DNA of 64,000 nt, taken from Leptodactylus fallax. Lineage: Eukaryota > Chordata > Amphibia > Anura > Leptodactylidae. The notes under the pieces are model-generated. The model made no database searches. It was given only the letters and a program-made list of their open reading frames with translations, and was not told the DNA's origin. Position 1 is the first letter of the stretch, and every line of letters begins with the position of its first letter. Location of the stretch: assembly GCA_947044405.1 (NCBI GenBank), contig CAMRHE010000359.1:1727001-1791000 (forward strand). The letters are read 5' to 3'. A program made the position numbers and the translations under genes. This document shows, one piece after another, positions 12,726 through 22,042 of the stretch.

Positions 12726-12810
12726 TTTTGTCAGATTCAAGTTATTTCTGTGACCATTGTGGGTTTTTCTTTCATTAAACAAGGGGTACCAACAATTTTG
12801 TCCACGTGTG
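12726..12810 (-). mobile_element. Orphan terminal repeat of the 8-1795 Tc1 family
   Basis: This segment is the near-perfect reverse complement of about positions 8-92, running from TTGTCAGATTCAAGTTATTT to TTTTGTCCACGTGTG with TA at 12811-12812. No transposase or partner repeat accompanies it. It preserves the terminal sequence that the right end of the first element has lost. Confidence 0.88.
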
Positions 12811-12812
12811 TA

Positions 12813-13186
12813 TCTATAAATACTCCAAAATAGTAAGTCTTACAATTACAACTCGTGAAAGCAACCAAACATCACAAATTTCTTCTGGTCGTAAAGGCAA
12901 ACAATAGCTTGGGGCAAACTTTATAAGCATATAAAGCTAGGTTTCGATGTATTGTCCATATGTAGTATAATGTTGTACCGTGTACTAGAAAGTAGTGGAA
13001 GAGTAAAGAAATCAGGCCTCCGTCACGCACCACAAACATTCCAGACTGTTTATTTCCTGACCTGTTGTGAATAACTTCTCTACGTATATTGCATTTTGTT
13101 ATTCCAAGATCCTTTTGAAGATCCATGTCGTGTGTGTGTGTGTATAAAAAGTCTGTGAATTTTCAGTTTCTTGTATTACACCATGT
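12813..13186. other. Unassigned; short (GT)n at 13128-13142
   Basis: No gene or transposon end seen other than a short GT dinucleotide run. Confidence 0.35.
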
Positions 13187-13214
13187 CTGAAGAAGAGAGC
13201 TAGTACTCTCAAAA
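13187..13214 (+). other. Hammerhead-like core in a retroelement-tail-like repeat
   Basis: CTGAAGA at 13187-13193 fits the hammerhead CUGANGA box. GAGAG (13195-13199) then pairs with CTCTC (13206-13210) around a 6-base loop, and AAAA stands where GAAA is expected. Downstream CAGCCTCTAAAAGGTA resembles the tail of a repeat common in reptiles and amphibians. Penelope-like elements are known to carry hammerheads; membership here is inference, and the G-to-A in the core would probably kill cleavage. Confidence 0.35.
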
Positions 13215-13863
13215 GCTTACGATCAAATATACTCAGCCTCTAAAAGGTATCGCCTGATTTCTTCACTAGTCCAAAAGTAGTGCAAGTAATCACAAGTAAA
13301 TAAAACAATCACCTACACTTTTGAACACTTTAAAACGACATATGCCAACCCAATGTGTACCAAAAATACACTATTTTTGCATGTCAGACATACGGATTTA
13401 GTAGCATTAATCCGAACTTCTGTAATTGGTTAAACTGCTGTAGCGTGATATCTTATCATACAAGACAAGAAAAAACAAGGAAAAGTCATGGGATAGACTT
13501 TTTTTTTTTTTTTCAGTGACTTTTCATTATGTGAACTAAGCTGAAGGTCTCTTGTGCACTGGCATGAATATTCTATGATAGTGCATGGAGCCTTTATGAC
13601 AATGATCATGGGTCACCTAGTCTTTTTGCTGCTTGAGGCTAGGAGTGAAAAACTTTTTTTTTTTTTTTTTTTTTTTTCCCTGACGTTCATACCAATGTTT
13701 AGAAAAGATTGACTTCTACCTGCCCCATATAATAACAAAGTGAACAGCTAACTGCACATGCAATAAATGCTCGGCGCACACATTTCATAGACAGATGAAG
13801 ATGAACATGTGTAGTTTTAATATAATATGTTAATGATTTTATATTTGACATTTCTTTGTAGGG
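13215..13863. other. Spacer with long T-runs
   Basis: Nothing recognised except poly-T at about 13499-13514 and about 13651-13677. Confidence 0.3.
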
Positions 13864-13881
13864 CTGATGAAGCCATTGAAA
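13864..13881 (+). other. Second hammerhead-like core
   Basis: CTGATGA at 13864-13870 and GAAA at 13878-13881 are the two conserved boxes at compact spacing. The 7-base middle barely pairs. The following ATCAA and TTGAT could form a short stem III. A degenerate relative of the motif at 13187 is possible; chance is not excluded. Confidence 0.25.
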
Positions 13882-14262
13882 CTCATCAACTTTTGATAGC
13901 GATTATACTGAAGTTGTCGGTATTGACAGAAAATATTGTACATTTAGTTCTCAATAGCAGCAATTAACAAGAAAAAAACAGAATTAGCAAATGCAGCTGC
14001 ATTGTTTGGTTTTGTCTTCCATTGGACAATAAAGTGTCTTCATGAAGGAGTAATTATGATATTTGCACAGGAAGCAACTTTGCAGCATGACGGATGTTTG
14101 CCTACACAAGTAACTTAAAATATACTTTTCCAGCAGAGAAACAAACAATGATTTTAGGCCATGTGCCCACACAGCAGGTTTGCTGAAGATTCTCAGTGAA
14201 AAATCTTCAACAATGTCTGCAAGTAAAGTAAGTTTTAAAGGGGTATTTCCAGTTGTCTATTT
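13882..14262. other. No recognisable feature
   Basis: AT-rich, nothing supportable. Confidence 0.3.
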
Positions 14263-14400
14263 TAGGCTAAGGTCCCACGTAGCGGGCTGCAGTAAAAACC
14301 ACAGCGGCAATGCGCCACGGTTTTTCCCACAGTGCTTTTCACAGAAAGTCCACAGAGGTTTTTCCGCCTCATCATTTATGCCACGTGGAACCCCCAGCTT
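14263..14400. mobile_element. MITE fragment
   Basis: TTAGGCTAAGGTCCCACGTA at the left, with CACAGCGGCAATGCGCCACGG and CTTTTCACAGAAAGTCCACAG inside, matches the 3772-4109 family. It runs into a poly-T/poly-G tract. Confidence 0.6.
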
Positions 14401-14490
14401 TGTTTTTTTTTTTTTTTTGGGGGGGGGGGGGTTAAGCACTCATGCACAGGGAAATTTAGTAAATTTGGATAAAAAAATGGAAATGATATT

Positions 14491-14803
14491 AAGGCTGAGA
14501 CTCCATGTTGTGTAAACGCAGCATTTTTGTTGCAGTGGAACCTCTGCATTTTTACAGTAACTGCAAAATGAATGGGATTCTGGCTAATCCCATCCACACA
14601 TTGCAGGAAAGCTGCATCTTCAAAAAAACACTCACTTTTTAAAAATCCCAGCATGTCAGTTATACCTGGTATTTTCCCTATAGGTATAATAAGGGCAGAA
14701 AGACTCTACGAAAATGCAATGAAAAATGCTGCGGGAAATAAAGCGGTGTTTCCGCTGCCGTTTATTTGCTGCGTTTCGCTATGTGGGGCCTTAGCCTAAA
14801 GGT
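14491..14803. mobile_element. Full-length MITE, GGCTAAGGCCCCAC-type
   Basis: The left end TTAAGGCTGAGACTCCATG and the right end CTATGTGGGGCCTTAGCCTAA are inverted repeats. The best-preserved copy in the window of a family characterised by an AATGGGATTCTGGCTAATCC palindrome and a CCCTATAGGTATAAT block. Confidence 0.7.
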
Positions 14804-15594
14804 CAAAATCTTCAGAAATTCTCTGTAGTAAAACTAGGGTAACTTTAGCCAAACCATGGCAGTATGCAGTGTCCAATTTGTTATATTTCTATAGGCTAGA
14901 ATGTGCCTGCAGCCATACTTACAGTAGGTGTAACAGTTTTAGCGCCATTGTCTCTTAACACTGCTGCAGCTATAGGGGTCACAGTGGTTGCAGCTGTGAC
15001 TGGGCCCAGGAGCCAATGGGGCCCAGAAGTCACCCTCAGCACTAGGACTGGATAAACTTCTTTGATCACTTCTGTTTTTCTTTGAGGGCTGGCAGTCTAT
15101 GCATTGTAGATTTACCCCTGCCCTCTGGTGAACTGGAGTAAGAAAGTTTGATATACAGCCTTTCAGATAGAAGAAAATTCACTTTTTCATGGCAAAAAAT
15201 CTCAGTTGGTCAGCAGCATATAGTCAAGGATTCTGTGGGGAAGGCTGTGGCACTAAAGGGGGCATTATTCCTGTGTGGGGATCACTGACAGAGGATGGGA
15301 AGCTTGTGTGCACACAGATATAAATGTGAATAAAATGTATGGATAAGATGTAGCTGATGGTTGTGTAGATAAGTTGCACAGAAGGGCCCAGGCTGAGATT
15401 TTGCACCAGATCTTGTGAGCCTCTAGTTATGCCCCATTTAATATTGTTTTTATAATATTGATTTTGGTTATGAATAGTAGTGTCTGGATATGTTTATAAA
15501 GAGAAATACGTGTGCATGAAATTTCATCTTGCTTATTCAAACATCCATATTTCAGGGATGTGGTTGTTCATGTGTATGGCACTAAAATGGGCAC
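14804..15594. other. Degenerate sequence, possibly hAT MITE debris
   Basis: TGGGCCCAGGAGCC near 15001 and CCTCTAGTTATGCCCC near 15421 recall the mirrored ends of GGGGCCCAG...-type hAT MITEs such as 60813-61501, but too degraded for boundaries. Otherwise unassigned. Confidence 0.25.
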
Positions 15595-15972
15595 TGTCAT
15601 GTCCCGGGACTTGGTTTAATTCACTGACATGTATCTGTGATACTGTGTTTGTCTTTGTAGTTGTCCCTTCTCTCTCTCTGTATCCTTAGCTGTGATGCTG
15701 TAGCTCCTCCCCTCTCCCTCTGTTTAGTTTCACTTCTTTGTTAGCAACATGTCTGCTCAGCTCCTGGTAATTCATCATCATTTTTCACCTACTGCTGTAT
15801 GAGGTTTTACAAGATTTACCTGGATTAAAGCATCTGGAATCTTATCTATGCCTCCTCAGTTGAGTTGAACACTATCTGATAAATATTTCTTGGTGTAAAT
15901 TGCTGGTTAGCATAGAGACTACAGGACACTCTCTCAACCTCACATTTGCAGCCAAGCAAATGTGTCAGAGCA
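15595..15972. mobile_element. Probable solo LTR, 378 bp
   Basis: The block starts TGTCATGTCC and ends GTGTCAGAGCA (TG...CA). It is flanked by GGCAC at 15590-15594 and 15973-15977, a 5-bp duplication. ATTAAA at about 15824 could be a poly(A) signal. It would be the residue of an LTR retroelement after LTR-LTR recombination. GGCAC also recurs nearby in a GGGCACTATTACT-rich stretch, so the match could be chance. Confidence 0.5.
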
Positions 15973-15977
15973 GGCAC

Positions 15978-16617
15978 TATTACTGATTGGGACCTTTAGG
16001 GAGCACTATTACTTTTTGGAGGCACTGACAAGATCATTATTCTGTGTATGGTTTCTTTGCATTTTGGGGGCACTGTTTTCAATGATGCTGTGGCACTTTT
16101 TTTCTGGGGGGGGTAACTTTAGTTATAACTCTATTACTTATAAATTACAATATTTGGGGGCCCTGTGCAATACAGCATATACTGTACTAGGGGGTAAGAA
16201 TGCCAGCAGCAGGCACAAAACGGGGGTAGCAATAGGAAGGGGAGTTTTTGTAGGCTGAGAAAAGGTAGGGAGGGTGCTGTAAAAGTGAGGAGCCAAATAT
16301 ATCTGAGCAGGAAGCTTAGCAGTCTACTTCAAATCTTCATGGCACTATGGGCCAGATGGAAAAGAATGGAATGGGCCCTGCTTTTCATTGGCCCCCAAAG
16401 CAGCTACGTGAGCTGCTTGTGTGGTATGTTATTCCTTTACTTGCCTACGTTTTCATTCATTACATGTTTCATTCTTAAACCTCACCAATTGTTTTAGTTA
16501 AATCAAATGCATAAAAAAATGTTGCGGTATGTACAGAGCCCAATGCATTTAGATGAATGTTTTCTGTCTTGTTTTGGTTTCTGCTTTCCTAATGAAAGCC
16601 AATAGCGGTAAAATGAG
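15978..16617. other. Unassigned; GGGCACTATTACT-like words
   Basis: Several diverged GGCACTATTAC(T) words at 15973-16080 suggest an old short-period repeat. No gene seen. Confidence 0.3.
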
Positions 16618-16738
16618 ACTAGGGTAAAGCTTCACGTTGTAGAAAAGCGGCTTTTTTTTTTTTTTTATATATTTGTCCCTTCTATTCAATCAGCAAAATC
16701 TGCATCAAAAAAGCTGCGTTTCCGCAATATGGGGCCTA
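16618..16738. mobile_element. MITE fragment
   Basis: GGGTAAAGCTTCACGTTGTAG at the left and AGCTGCGTTTCCGCAATATGG then GGCC at the right match the GGCTAAGGCCCCAC family ends. The interior is collapsed around a T-run. Confidence 0.5.
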
Positions 16739-16893
16739 AATCACTCCACCAAGAGAATGCAATATTGTAACAAGCGTTTACTACAATACATGCAAAGCAA
16801 AAAAGTAGGACAACAAACAAAAACCATCCAAATACATATCATGCAAACAAGTCATACGAGATATTTAATGAAATTGTAATAGTTAATAGTACA

Positions 16894-16897
16894 CTTA
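16894..16897. other. Target site duplication CTTA (left)
   Basis: CTTA directly before the left LTR equals CTTA at 24073-24076 directly after the right LTR. Confidence 0.9.
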
Positions 16898-17878
16898 TGT
16901 GAACCGAGAGCAAGGCAGGTGGTTTGGACTCCGCAACCAGAAATGAACGCACACGCGGTAGTTCAAGAAAAAAAATATATATTTACTATAAGTTAATAAA
17001 GGCTAGTTAAAGGTAAAATGACAGGGCTAAAGACAAGCAAAATATACAATATAGCATGAACAATTTCAAGGCAAATTCTGCAATGGTTTCTACTTTTACT
17101 CTGTCCACTTCTGCAGTATGGACACTGAATGAACAATATACTCAAAACTATCCCTAACTGACCCTGACTTCACATTTGGGTGCACCCCCTTTTCCCCAGT
17201 GGTCCAGGTGGACCGCTTACAGTCCGTAGAAGCGCGCAGTGGGGCCCAAAGTCGGTCCTTTCTTTTATAGTCAAGCGTCCTCTCCTCACGGTTATCAGGA
17301 TCTTGGGAGAAATGAAGTCCTCTTTAACAGACAGGGAAACCAACTGAATGCAATGTAATCCAACAGCAGATTCCACTCAGCACACTGACAGTCCTGCCGA
17401 ATCCATACACTGAGCTGGGATGTAAGCCGGGATTTAGCAGGTGCCGTCCAGTACATCAACAGCACTGCGAGTCTCTATCTGTGGTATCCATATACACAGT
17501 CACAATGTCAGTCTCACTGATCAGCCACTGAGCACAGTTTCTTTCACGTGGACTCACTAGTCCTGTTGTCTCTTTACACTCTGTTTGTCTCTGGACCAAG
17601 ATACAGCTTAGCTGTACAGAAAAATCTCCACACCAGTTCAATACAACACTTGCCAAGATGGCTGCTGCTCTCTGTCTCGTCACTTCCTGCTTCTCTGCTC
17701 ACACTCTGTCTGCAGAACAGGCAGGCTGACATAAAAGGGGGGGGGGGGGTCTCACTCCAGCATCATGTCACAATTACAATGGCTGCTGTCTTAAAGGAAC
17801 AGAATCACAGAAATACATTCAACATTAACAGTTTATACAGACAAATGAAGTTTAGGACAACATTGGCTGTCTCTTACA
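16898..17878 (-). repeat. 3' LTR of the Gypsy element (981 bp)
   Basis: Begins TGTGAACC and ends CTTACA on the plus strand. Includes a 13-G run near 17738. It is the same as the 5' LTR apart from about one extra A after GTTCAAG. Short open frames inside it are identical in both LTRs and are not genes. Confidence 0.97.
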
Positions 17879-17880
17879 TA

Positions 17881-17895
17881 TTCCCCCCCCACTTT
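17881..17895 (-). other. Polypurine tract
   Basis: On the minus strand AAAGTGGGGGGGGAA sits just inside the 3' LTR, where plus-strand DNA synthesis of a retroelement starts. It overlaps the pol stop codon at 17894-17896. Confidence 0.85.
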
Positions 17896-20800
17896 AAGAG
17901 TGGCAGTCCCTGCCTATGACTGTATATCCAGAGGGTTGTACTTTTATGCACAGGGTGGTAGTATACCGATGTATGGCAGGCCAAACAAACTCATCCTGCG
18001 CATACCGAACAGGGGGAATACCAGCATTTGGCCTAGTGGTCCGTCTGAGGACCGGTGGTATATTATGGGGTGCTGCAGCTATGGGCTGAGAAGGACCAGC
18101 GGATTCCGCACCAGAGGGGGCACAGGCCGCAGATACAGTAGTCACAGGTGGAACATCCCCAGGAGCAGGGATCGGCCAACAATCATCCTCCTCGTCGGAG
18201 GCCCATTCCGCACCTCCATTCTCTGACTGTGGGAGCTCATTCACATTGGCAGGCCCATCGTGATTTGTCCCTTCAGAATGACACAGGCGCAACATATTTC
18301 GGTGAAGTACTCGAACACAATCAGTTCCTTCTTTCTGGACCTGGTACACTGGCCCATTCGCATACTTGCGGCCAACAACACGATACGGCAAAGCCTCCCA
18401 TCTGCTTTCCAATTTCCCTTGGGGTTTCTTGACACGAACTAGCACCAGGTCGCCTGGTTGCAATGGTGCTTCTTGCACTGGGGTCTTATCAGGATGGGGA
18501 TGTTCTTGCAGGCGCTGCCGCACCAATCGATGGATCGTCTCAAGTCTCTTCCGATGCGCCCGCACCCAAGAGGTTGGATCCCTCGGAGGGAACCCATCCA
18601 CATCATTCAACTGTAATTCTCCTATACTTCGCCCAGACCGCCCAAAGAGAAGTGTATAAGGAGAGTACCCCGTTGTAGAATGGACCTGATTGTTATAGGC
18701 CCACACCATTTCAGACAAGAACTGAGGCCACTGTAACTTCTTGTCTTCCTCCAGAGTCCGCAGCATCTGTAACAGAGTTCTGTTGAATCTTTCACAGGCT
18801 CCATTTCCCTGAGGGTGGTATGGAGTCGTGTGCGACTTCTTTATCCCGTAGATACGTTGAACTTCTTTCATTACGTGTCCCTCAAAGCAGGCGCCCTGGT
18901 CGGAGTGGATGCGTTGGGGGCACCCATATACTCGAATGAAATCTTGGCACAGAGCACGAGCTGCTGACTCAGCTGTCTGGTCCTTGGTGGCGGTTACCAC
19001 CGCAAATTTGGTGAAGTGATCCACCATTACGAGGCAATACTGGTGTCCGCTATTGGATGGGCCCACCATTAGATAGTCTATCATGACGATTTCTAAAGGT
19101 TCCTGGGTCACGATGGTTTGCAGGGGAGCTCTCTGTTCTATTGCCTTATGGATCTCACAAGTTCGACAGCTGCGGCATACTTCTTCGACCATTTGACGAA
19201 GACCAGGGCAGTAAATCAGTCGCTGTAACCAACGAAAGGTCTTCTCATGACCAAAATGTCCATTCTTATTATGAGCCTCAACTGCCAAGGAGCGAGCCAG
19301 TTCACTAGGCACCACAATTTGGTATCGAATGTCGATCTCAGAAGGTAAATAGACCTTTCGGCATAGCACTCCATTTTTCATCTCCAACTTTTCCCACTGA
19401 CTCAAAACAGATAATATCTCACGTGTCAGTCGTTCTCTTTCCTCTCTACAGGGCTTCTGGCCTTTCTCAACACACTTGATCATCTGCGCCAGCCCCTCAT
19501 GGGTCTGTTGTATCTGTGCCCATTCCTGTCGTGAGGGACCAAAGAAAGGAGCCATTTCAGTCCCCTCCATCTCAAACTGATTAGTGGCGGTCAAGGCCTG
19601 TGAAAATCTGCTGAAATCGGGCACCTCCACATGCTCCAACTCATGATCCACGTCTTCTGTGGGGGTCTGGGCAGTTACCCTAGAAAGTCCGTCAGCATTC
19701 TGGTTCTCTGTCTTGGACCGATACTTAATGCGGTAATTGAATGTAGACATTCGGGCTATCCACCTCTGCTCTAACGCCCCGAGCTTGGCATTTTCCAGGT
19801 GAGCTAGTGGGTTGTTGTCAGTCAGTACTAAAACTTCAGCACCGGTCAAATATTCAGAGAATTTCTCGGTCATGGCCCATACCAGTGCCAACAGCTCCAA
19901 TTTAAATGAACTATAATTCTCGGGGTTTCTTTCAGAATCTCTCAAAGACCGGCTGCCGTACGCTATGACCCTCTCCTGGCCATCCTGAAGCTGGGAAAGC
20001 ACTGCTCCAAGACCATACAGGCTTGCATCTGTATATAGCTGGAACGGCAAGTGGTAATCAGCATATGCCAAGATTGGGGCTGTTGTCAGTGCATCCTTCA
20101 ATGCCTGGAAGGCTTGTTCCTGTTCAGGTCCCCACTTCACGGACCGGTTCTTTGGACCACCGGATGTGCCTCGTAGGAGAGCATTAAGTGGTGCTGCTAC
20201 CTTGGCGAAATCCTTAATAAACCGTCGATAGTAACCGGCTACTCCAAGGAACGCCCTCACTTCTCGCAGGGTAGTCGGTATCGGCCAATCTTGAACAGCC
20301 GCTATCTTGTCTCTTGATGGTCTCACCCCTTCTCCTGATACGCGGTGACCCAAGTAATCAATTTCAGATTGGAACAACCGACATTTACTGGGTTTCAATT
20401 TGAGCCCATGTTCCCGCAATCTTCGAAATACTTGCCCCAACTGGTGGAGATGGTCTTCAAAGGTCGCAGAATACACTATAATGTCATCCAAGTAGATGAG
20501 AGTGAACTCAAAGTTGAAGTCACCGAGACATTTCTCCATCAACCGCTGAAACGTTCCGGGTGCATTTGTCAACCCGAAGGGCATCCGGTTAAATTCGTAT
20601 AGTCCCATGGGCAAGATGAATGCCGTCTTCTCCTTGTCTTTTGTGGCCATCGGCACCTGCCAATACCCACTAGCCAGATCTAGTGAGGAGAAGTACCGGG
20701 CTCTCCCTAGCGCTGAGAGGGACTCCTCAATCCGTGGCAAGGGGTAGGAATCTCGTACGGTGCAAGCGTTTAACTTCCGATAGTCTACGCAAAATCGGAT

Positions 20801-21982
20801 GGACCCATCTTTTTTTCTTACTAACATCACAGGAGCCGCCCAGGGACTCTGGCTTTCTTGGATGATCCCACCCTGTAGCATCTTAGCTAACAGTTCTTTC
20901 ACTTCCTGATACAACTGTGGAGGAATTTGTCGGTAGCGCTCTCTAATTGGAGGGGTGTCTCCTGTGGGAATCTCATGGTAGATCCCTGTGGTACATCCAA
21001 AATCTTCAGCATACCGTGCAAAGGTGGCTTGGTTCTCCCACAACAGCTCATCTACCTTCTGCACCCATTCCAGAGAACATGAACTTACATCCATCTTCAT
21101 CTGTTCTCGAATTGCACAGCCATTCCATTCAGAGGTGGGTTCCTCATCTTCTCCCATGGACACAGTTACGGTCCACTCATCCCTTTCAGTCGGCTTCAGC
21201 TGCATTGGAGTTACTTTCCTTACTTCCTCCGGAGTCACATAGATGTTAGCCAGCAGCCTCCCTGGGGTCAGGTCCACACTCTGGTCCTGAGTGTTTACAC
21301 ATCGAAGTGGTACTCTTCCATTGCGAACTATTGCCAAGGAACGGGCCACTAGCGGATCAACACCTCCTTCGGCTGCCTGCAATGGTTCTACCAACACAGC
21401 TATGCCCTCTAGTTTCCGACAGGTGCCTACGGGCATGGACACTATTGTCTCCCGACTGGGTGGCAGTGTAACTTTTGTATGCAAAGGAACTGAAATTCGA
21501 GCCAGAGGACGCTGTGCATCTGAACTTTTCTGTAAGCCACATGTCCGGATCAGCCGCTGGAAAGCTGTTTGAGTAGGCCGATGGGTGGTGGTTTCTTTCC
21601 AATAACCGTGACCTTTCTTTTCAAAGAGGATCTGATCTAATTCTTTTAACACATTCATCCCCAAAATGACAGGGACCTTTACTTCATGTGACTCCTGTAC
21701 CACCACAATGCCTTTCCTACCTAGATCTTGGCCACATACCCGGACATTCATCCAGGTCACTCCCACGACCGGAACTGGTAACTGGTTAGCTGCGACCACT
21801 CGTACGAATGTATGGGGATCATATTTCACATGTTGCCGGAAGTACCGTTCATAACAGTCTCTACTCAAGGTCGTTACTTGGGAACCCGTGTCAATCATCC
21901 CGGTAACCGGAATACCCTCCATTTCCACCTGTATGACAGGACTTGCAGCGATCAGGTCATCATCAGGGCATTCTCCCCACAT
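17894..21982 (-). CDS. pol: Gypsy pol polyprotein (PR-RT-RH-IN), 1362 residues, intact
   Basis: Uninterrupted frame, open back to 22051 and probably entered by -1 frameshift from gag rather than at the Met at 21982. Visible in order: aspartic protease DTG at 31-33; reverse transcriptase with FCVDYRKLN near 397-405 and YLDD at 497-500; RNase H acids D652, E696 and D722; integrase zinc site H904/H909/C939/C942 and catalytic D969, D1028, E1064 with 35 residues between the last two; then a GPY/F-like segment near 1195-1215. The last 120 residues are a Pro/Ser-rich tail. Roles are copying element RNA to DNA, trimming the polyprotein and inserting the cDNA. All catalytic residues are present, so it could be functional. 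Confidence 0.96.
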   Translation of the reverse strand: MWGECPDDDLIAASPVIQVEMEGIPVTGMIDTGSQVTTLSRDCYERYFRQHVKYDPHTFVRVVAANQLPVPVVGVTWMNVRVCGQDLGRKGIVVVQESHEVKVPVILGMNVLKELDQILFEKKGHGYWKETTTHRPTQTAFQRLIRTCGLQKSSDAQRPLARISVPLHTKVTLPPSRETIVSMPVGTCRKLEGIAVLVEPLQAAEGGVDPLVARSLAIVRNGRVPLRCVNTQDQSVDLTPGRLLANIYVTPEEVRKVTPMQLKPTERDEWTVTVSMGEDEEPTSEWNGCAIREQMKMDVSSCSLEWVQKVDELLWENQATFARYAEDFGCTTGIYHEIPTGDTPPIRERYRQIPPQLYQEVKELLAKMLQGGIIQESQSPWAAPVMLVRKKDGSIRFCVDYRKLNACTVRDSYPLPRIEESLSALGRARYFSSLDLASGYWQVPMATKDKEKTAFILPMGLYEFNRMPFGLTNAPGTFQRLMEKCLGDFNFEFTLIYLDDIIVYSATFEDHLHQLGQVFRRLREHGLKLKPSKCRLFQSEIDYLGHRVSGEGVRPSRDKIAAVQDWPIPTTLREVRAFLGVAGYYRRFIKDFAKVAAPLNALLRGTSGGPKNRSVKWGPEQEQAFQALKDALTTAPILAYADYHLPFQLYTDASLYGLGAVLSQLQDGQERVIAYGSRSLRDSERNPENYSSFKLELLALVWAMTEKFSEYLTGAEVLVLTDNNPLAHLENAKLGALEQRWIARMSTFNYRIKYRSKTENQNADGLSRVTAQTPTEDVDHELEHVEVPDFSRFSQALTATNQFEMEGTEMAPFFGPSRQEWAQIQQTHEGLAQMIKCVEKGQKPCREERERLTREILSVLSQWEKLEMKNGVLCRKVYLPSEIDIRYQIVVPSELARSLAVEAHNKNGHFGHEKTFRWLQRLIYCPGLRQMVEEVCRSCRTCEIHKAIEQRAPLQTIVTQEPLEIVMIDYLMVGPSNSGHQYCLVMVDHFTKFAVVTATKDQTAESAARALCQDFIRVYGCPQRIHSDQGACFEGHVMKEVQRIYGIKKSHTTPYHPQGNGACERFNRTLLQMLRTLEEDKKLQWPQFLSEMVWAYNNQVHSTTGYSPYTLLFGRSGRSIGELQLNDVDGFPPRDPTSWVRAHRKRLETIHRLVRQRLQEHPHPDKTPVQEAPLQPGDLVLVRVKKPQGKLESRWEALPYRVVGRKYANGPVYQVQKEGTDCVRVLHRNMLRLCHSEGTNHDGPANVNELPQSENGGAEWASDEEDDCWPIPAPGDVPPVTTVSAACAPSGAESAGPSQPIAAAPHNIPPVLRRTTRPNAGIPPVRYAQDEFVWPAIHRYTTTLCIKVQPSGYTVIGRDCHS

Positions 21983-21998
21983 AGTCTCCTTGTCAGTC

Positions 21999-22042
21999 TC
22001 CCCTACTACACGCCCTTCAGCAGCAGGGGACTTCAGTTTAAC
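21999..22042 (-). promoter_or_regulatory. -1 ribosomal frameshift signal at gag/pol
   Basis: Minus strand G-TTA-AAC (22042-22036) is followed at once by TGA in the gag knuckle frame. A 5-base spacer leads to a 9-bp stem with one G-U pair (22030-22022 with 22007-21999) around a 14-base loop. Slipping back one base at GTTAAAC moves ribosomes from the knuckle frame into the pol frame. GUUAAAC is a known slippery heptamer, used by equine arteritis virus. A pseudoknot with the loop is possible but not assessed. Confidence 0.8.

Noticed and set aside
17170..17376. 68-codon frame that recurs exactly at 23364-23570
   Set aside because: The recurrence is the two LTRs of the Gypsy element, not a duplicated gene.
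17548..17919. 123-codon plus-strand frame over the LTR edge
   Set aside because: Antisense to the element and identical in the other LTR up to the border; no motif.
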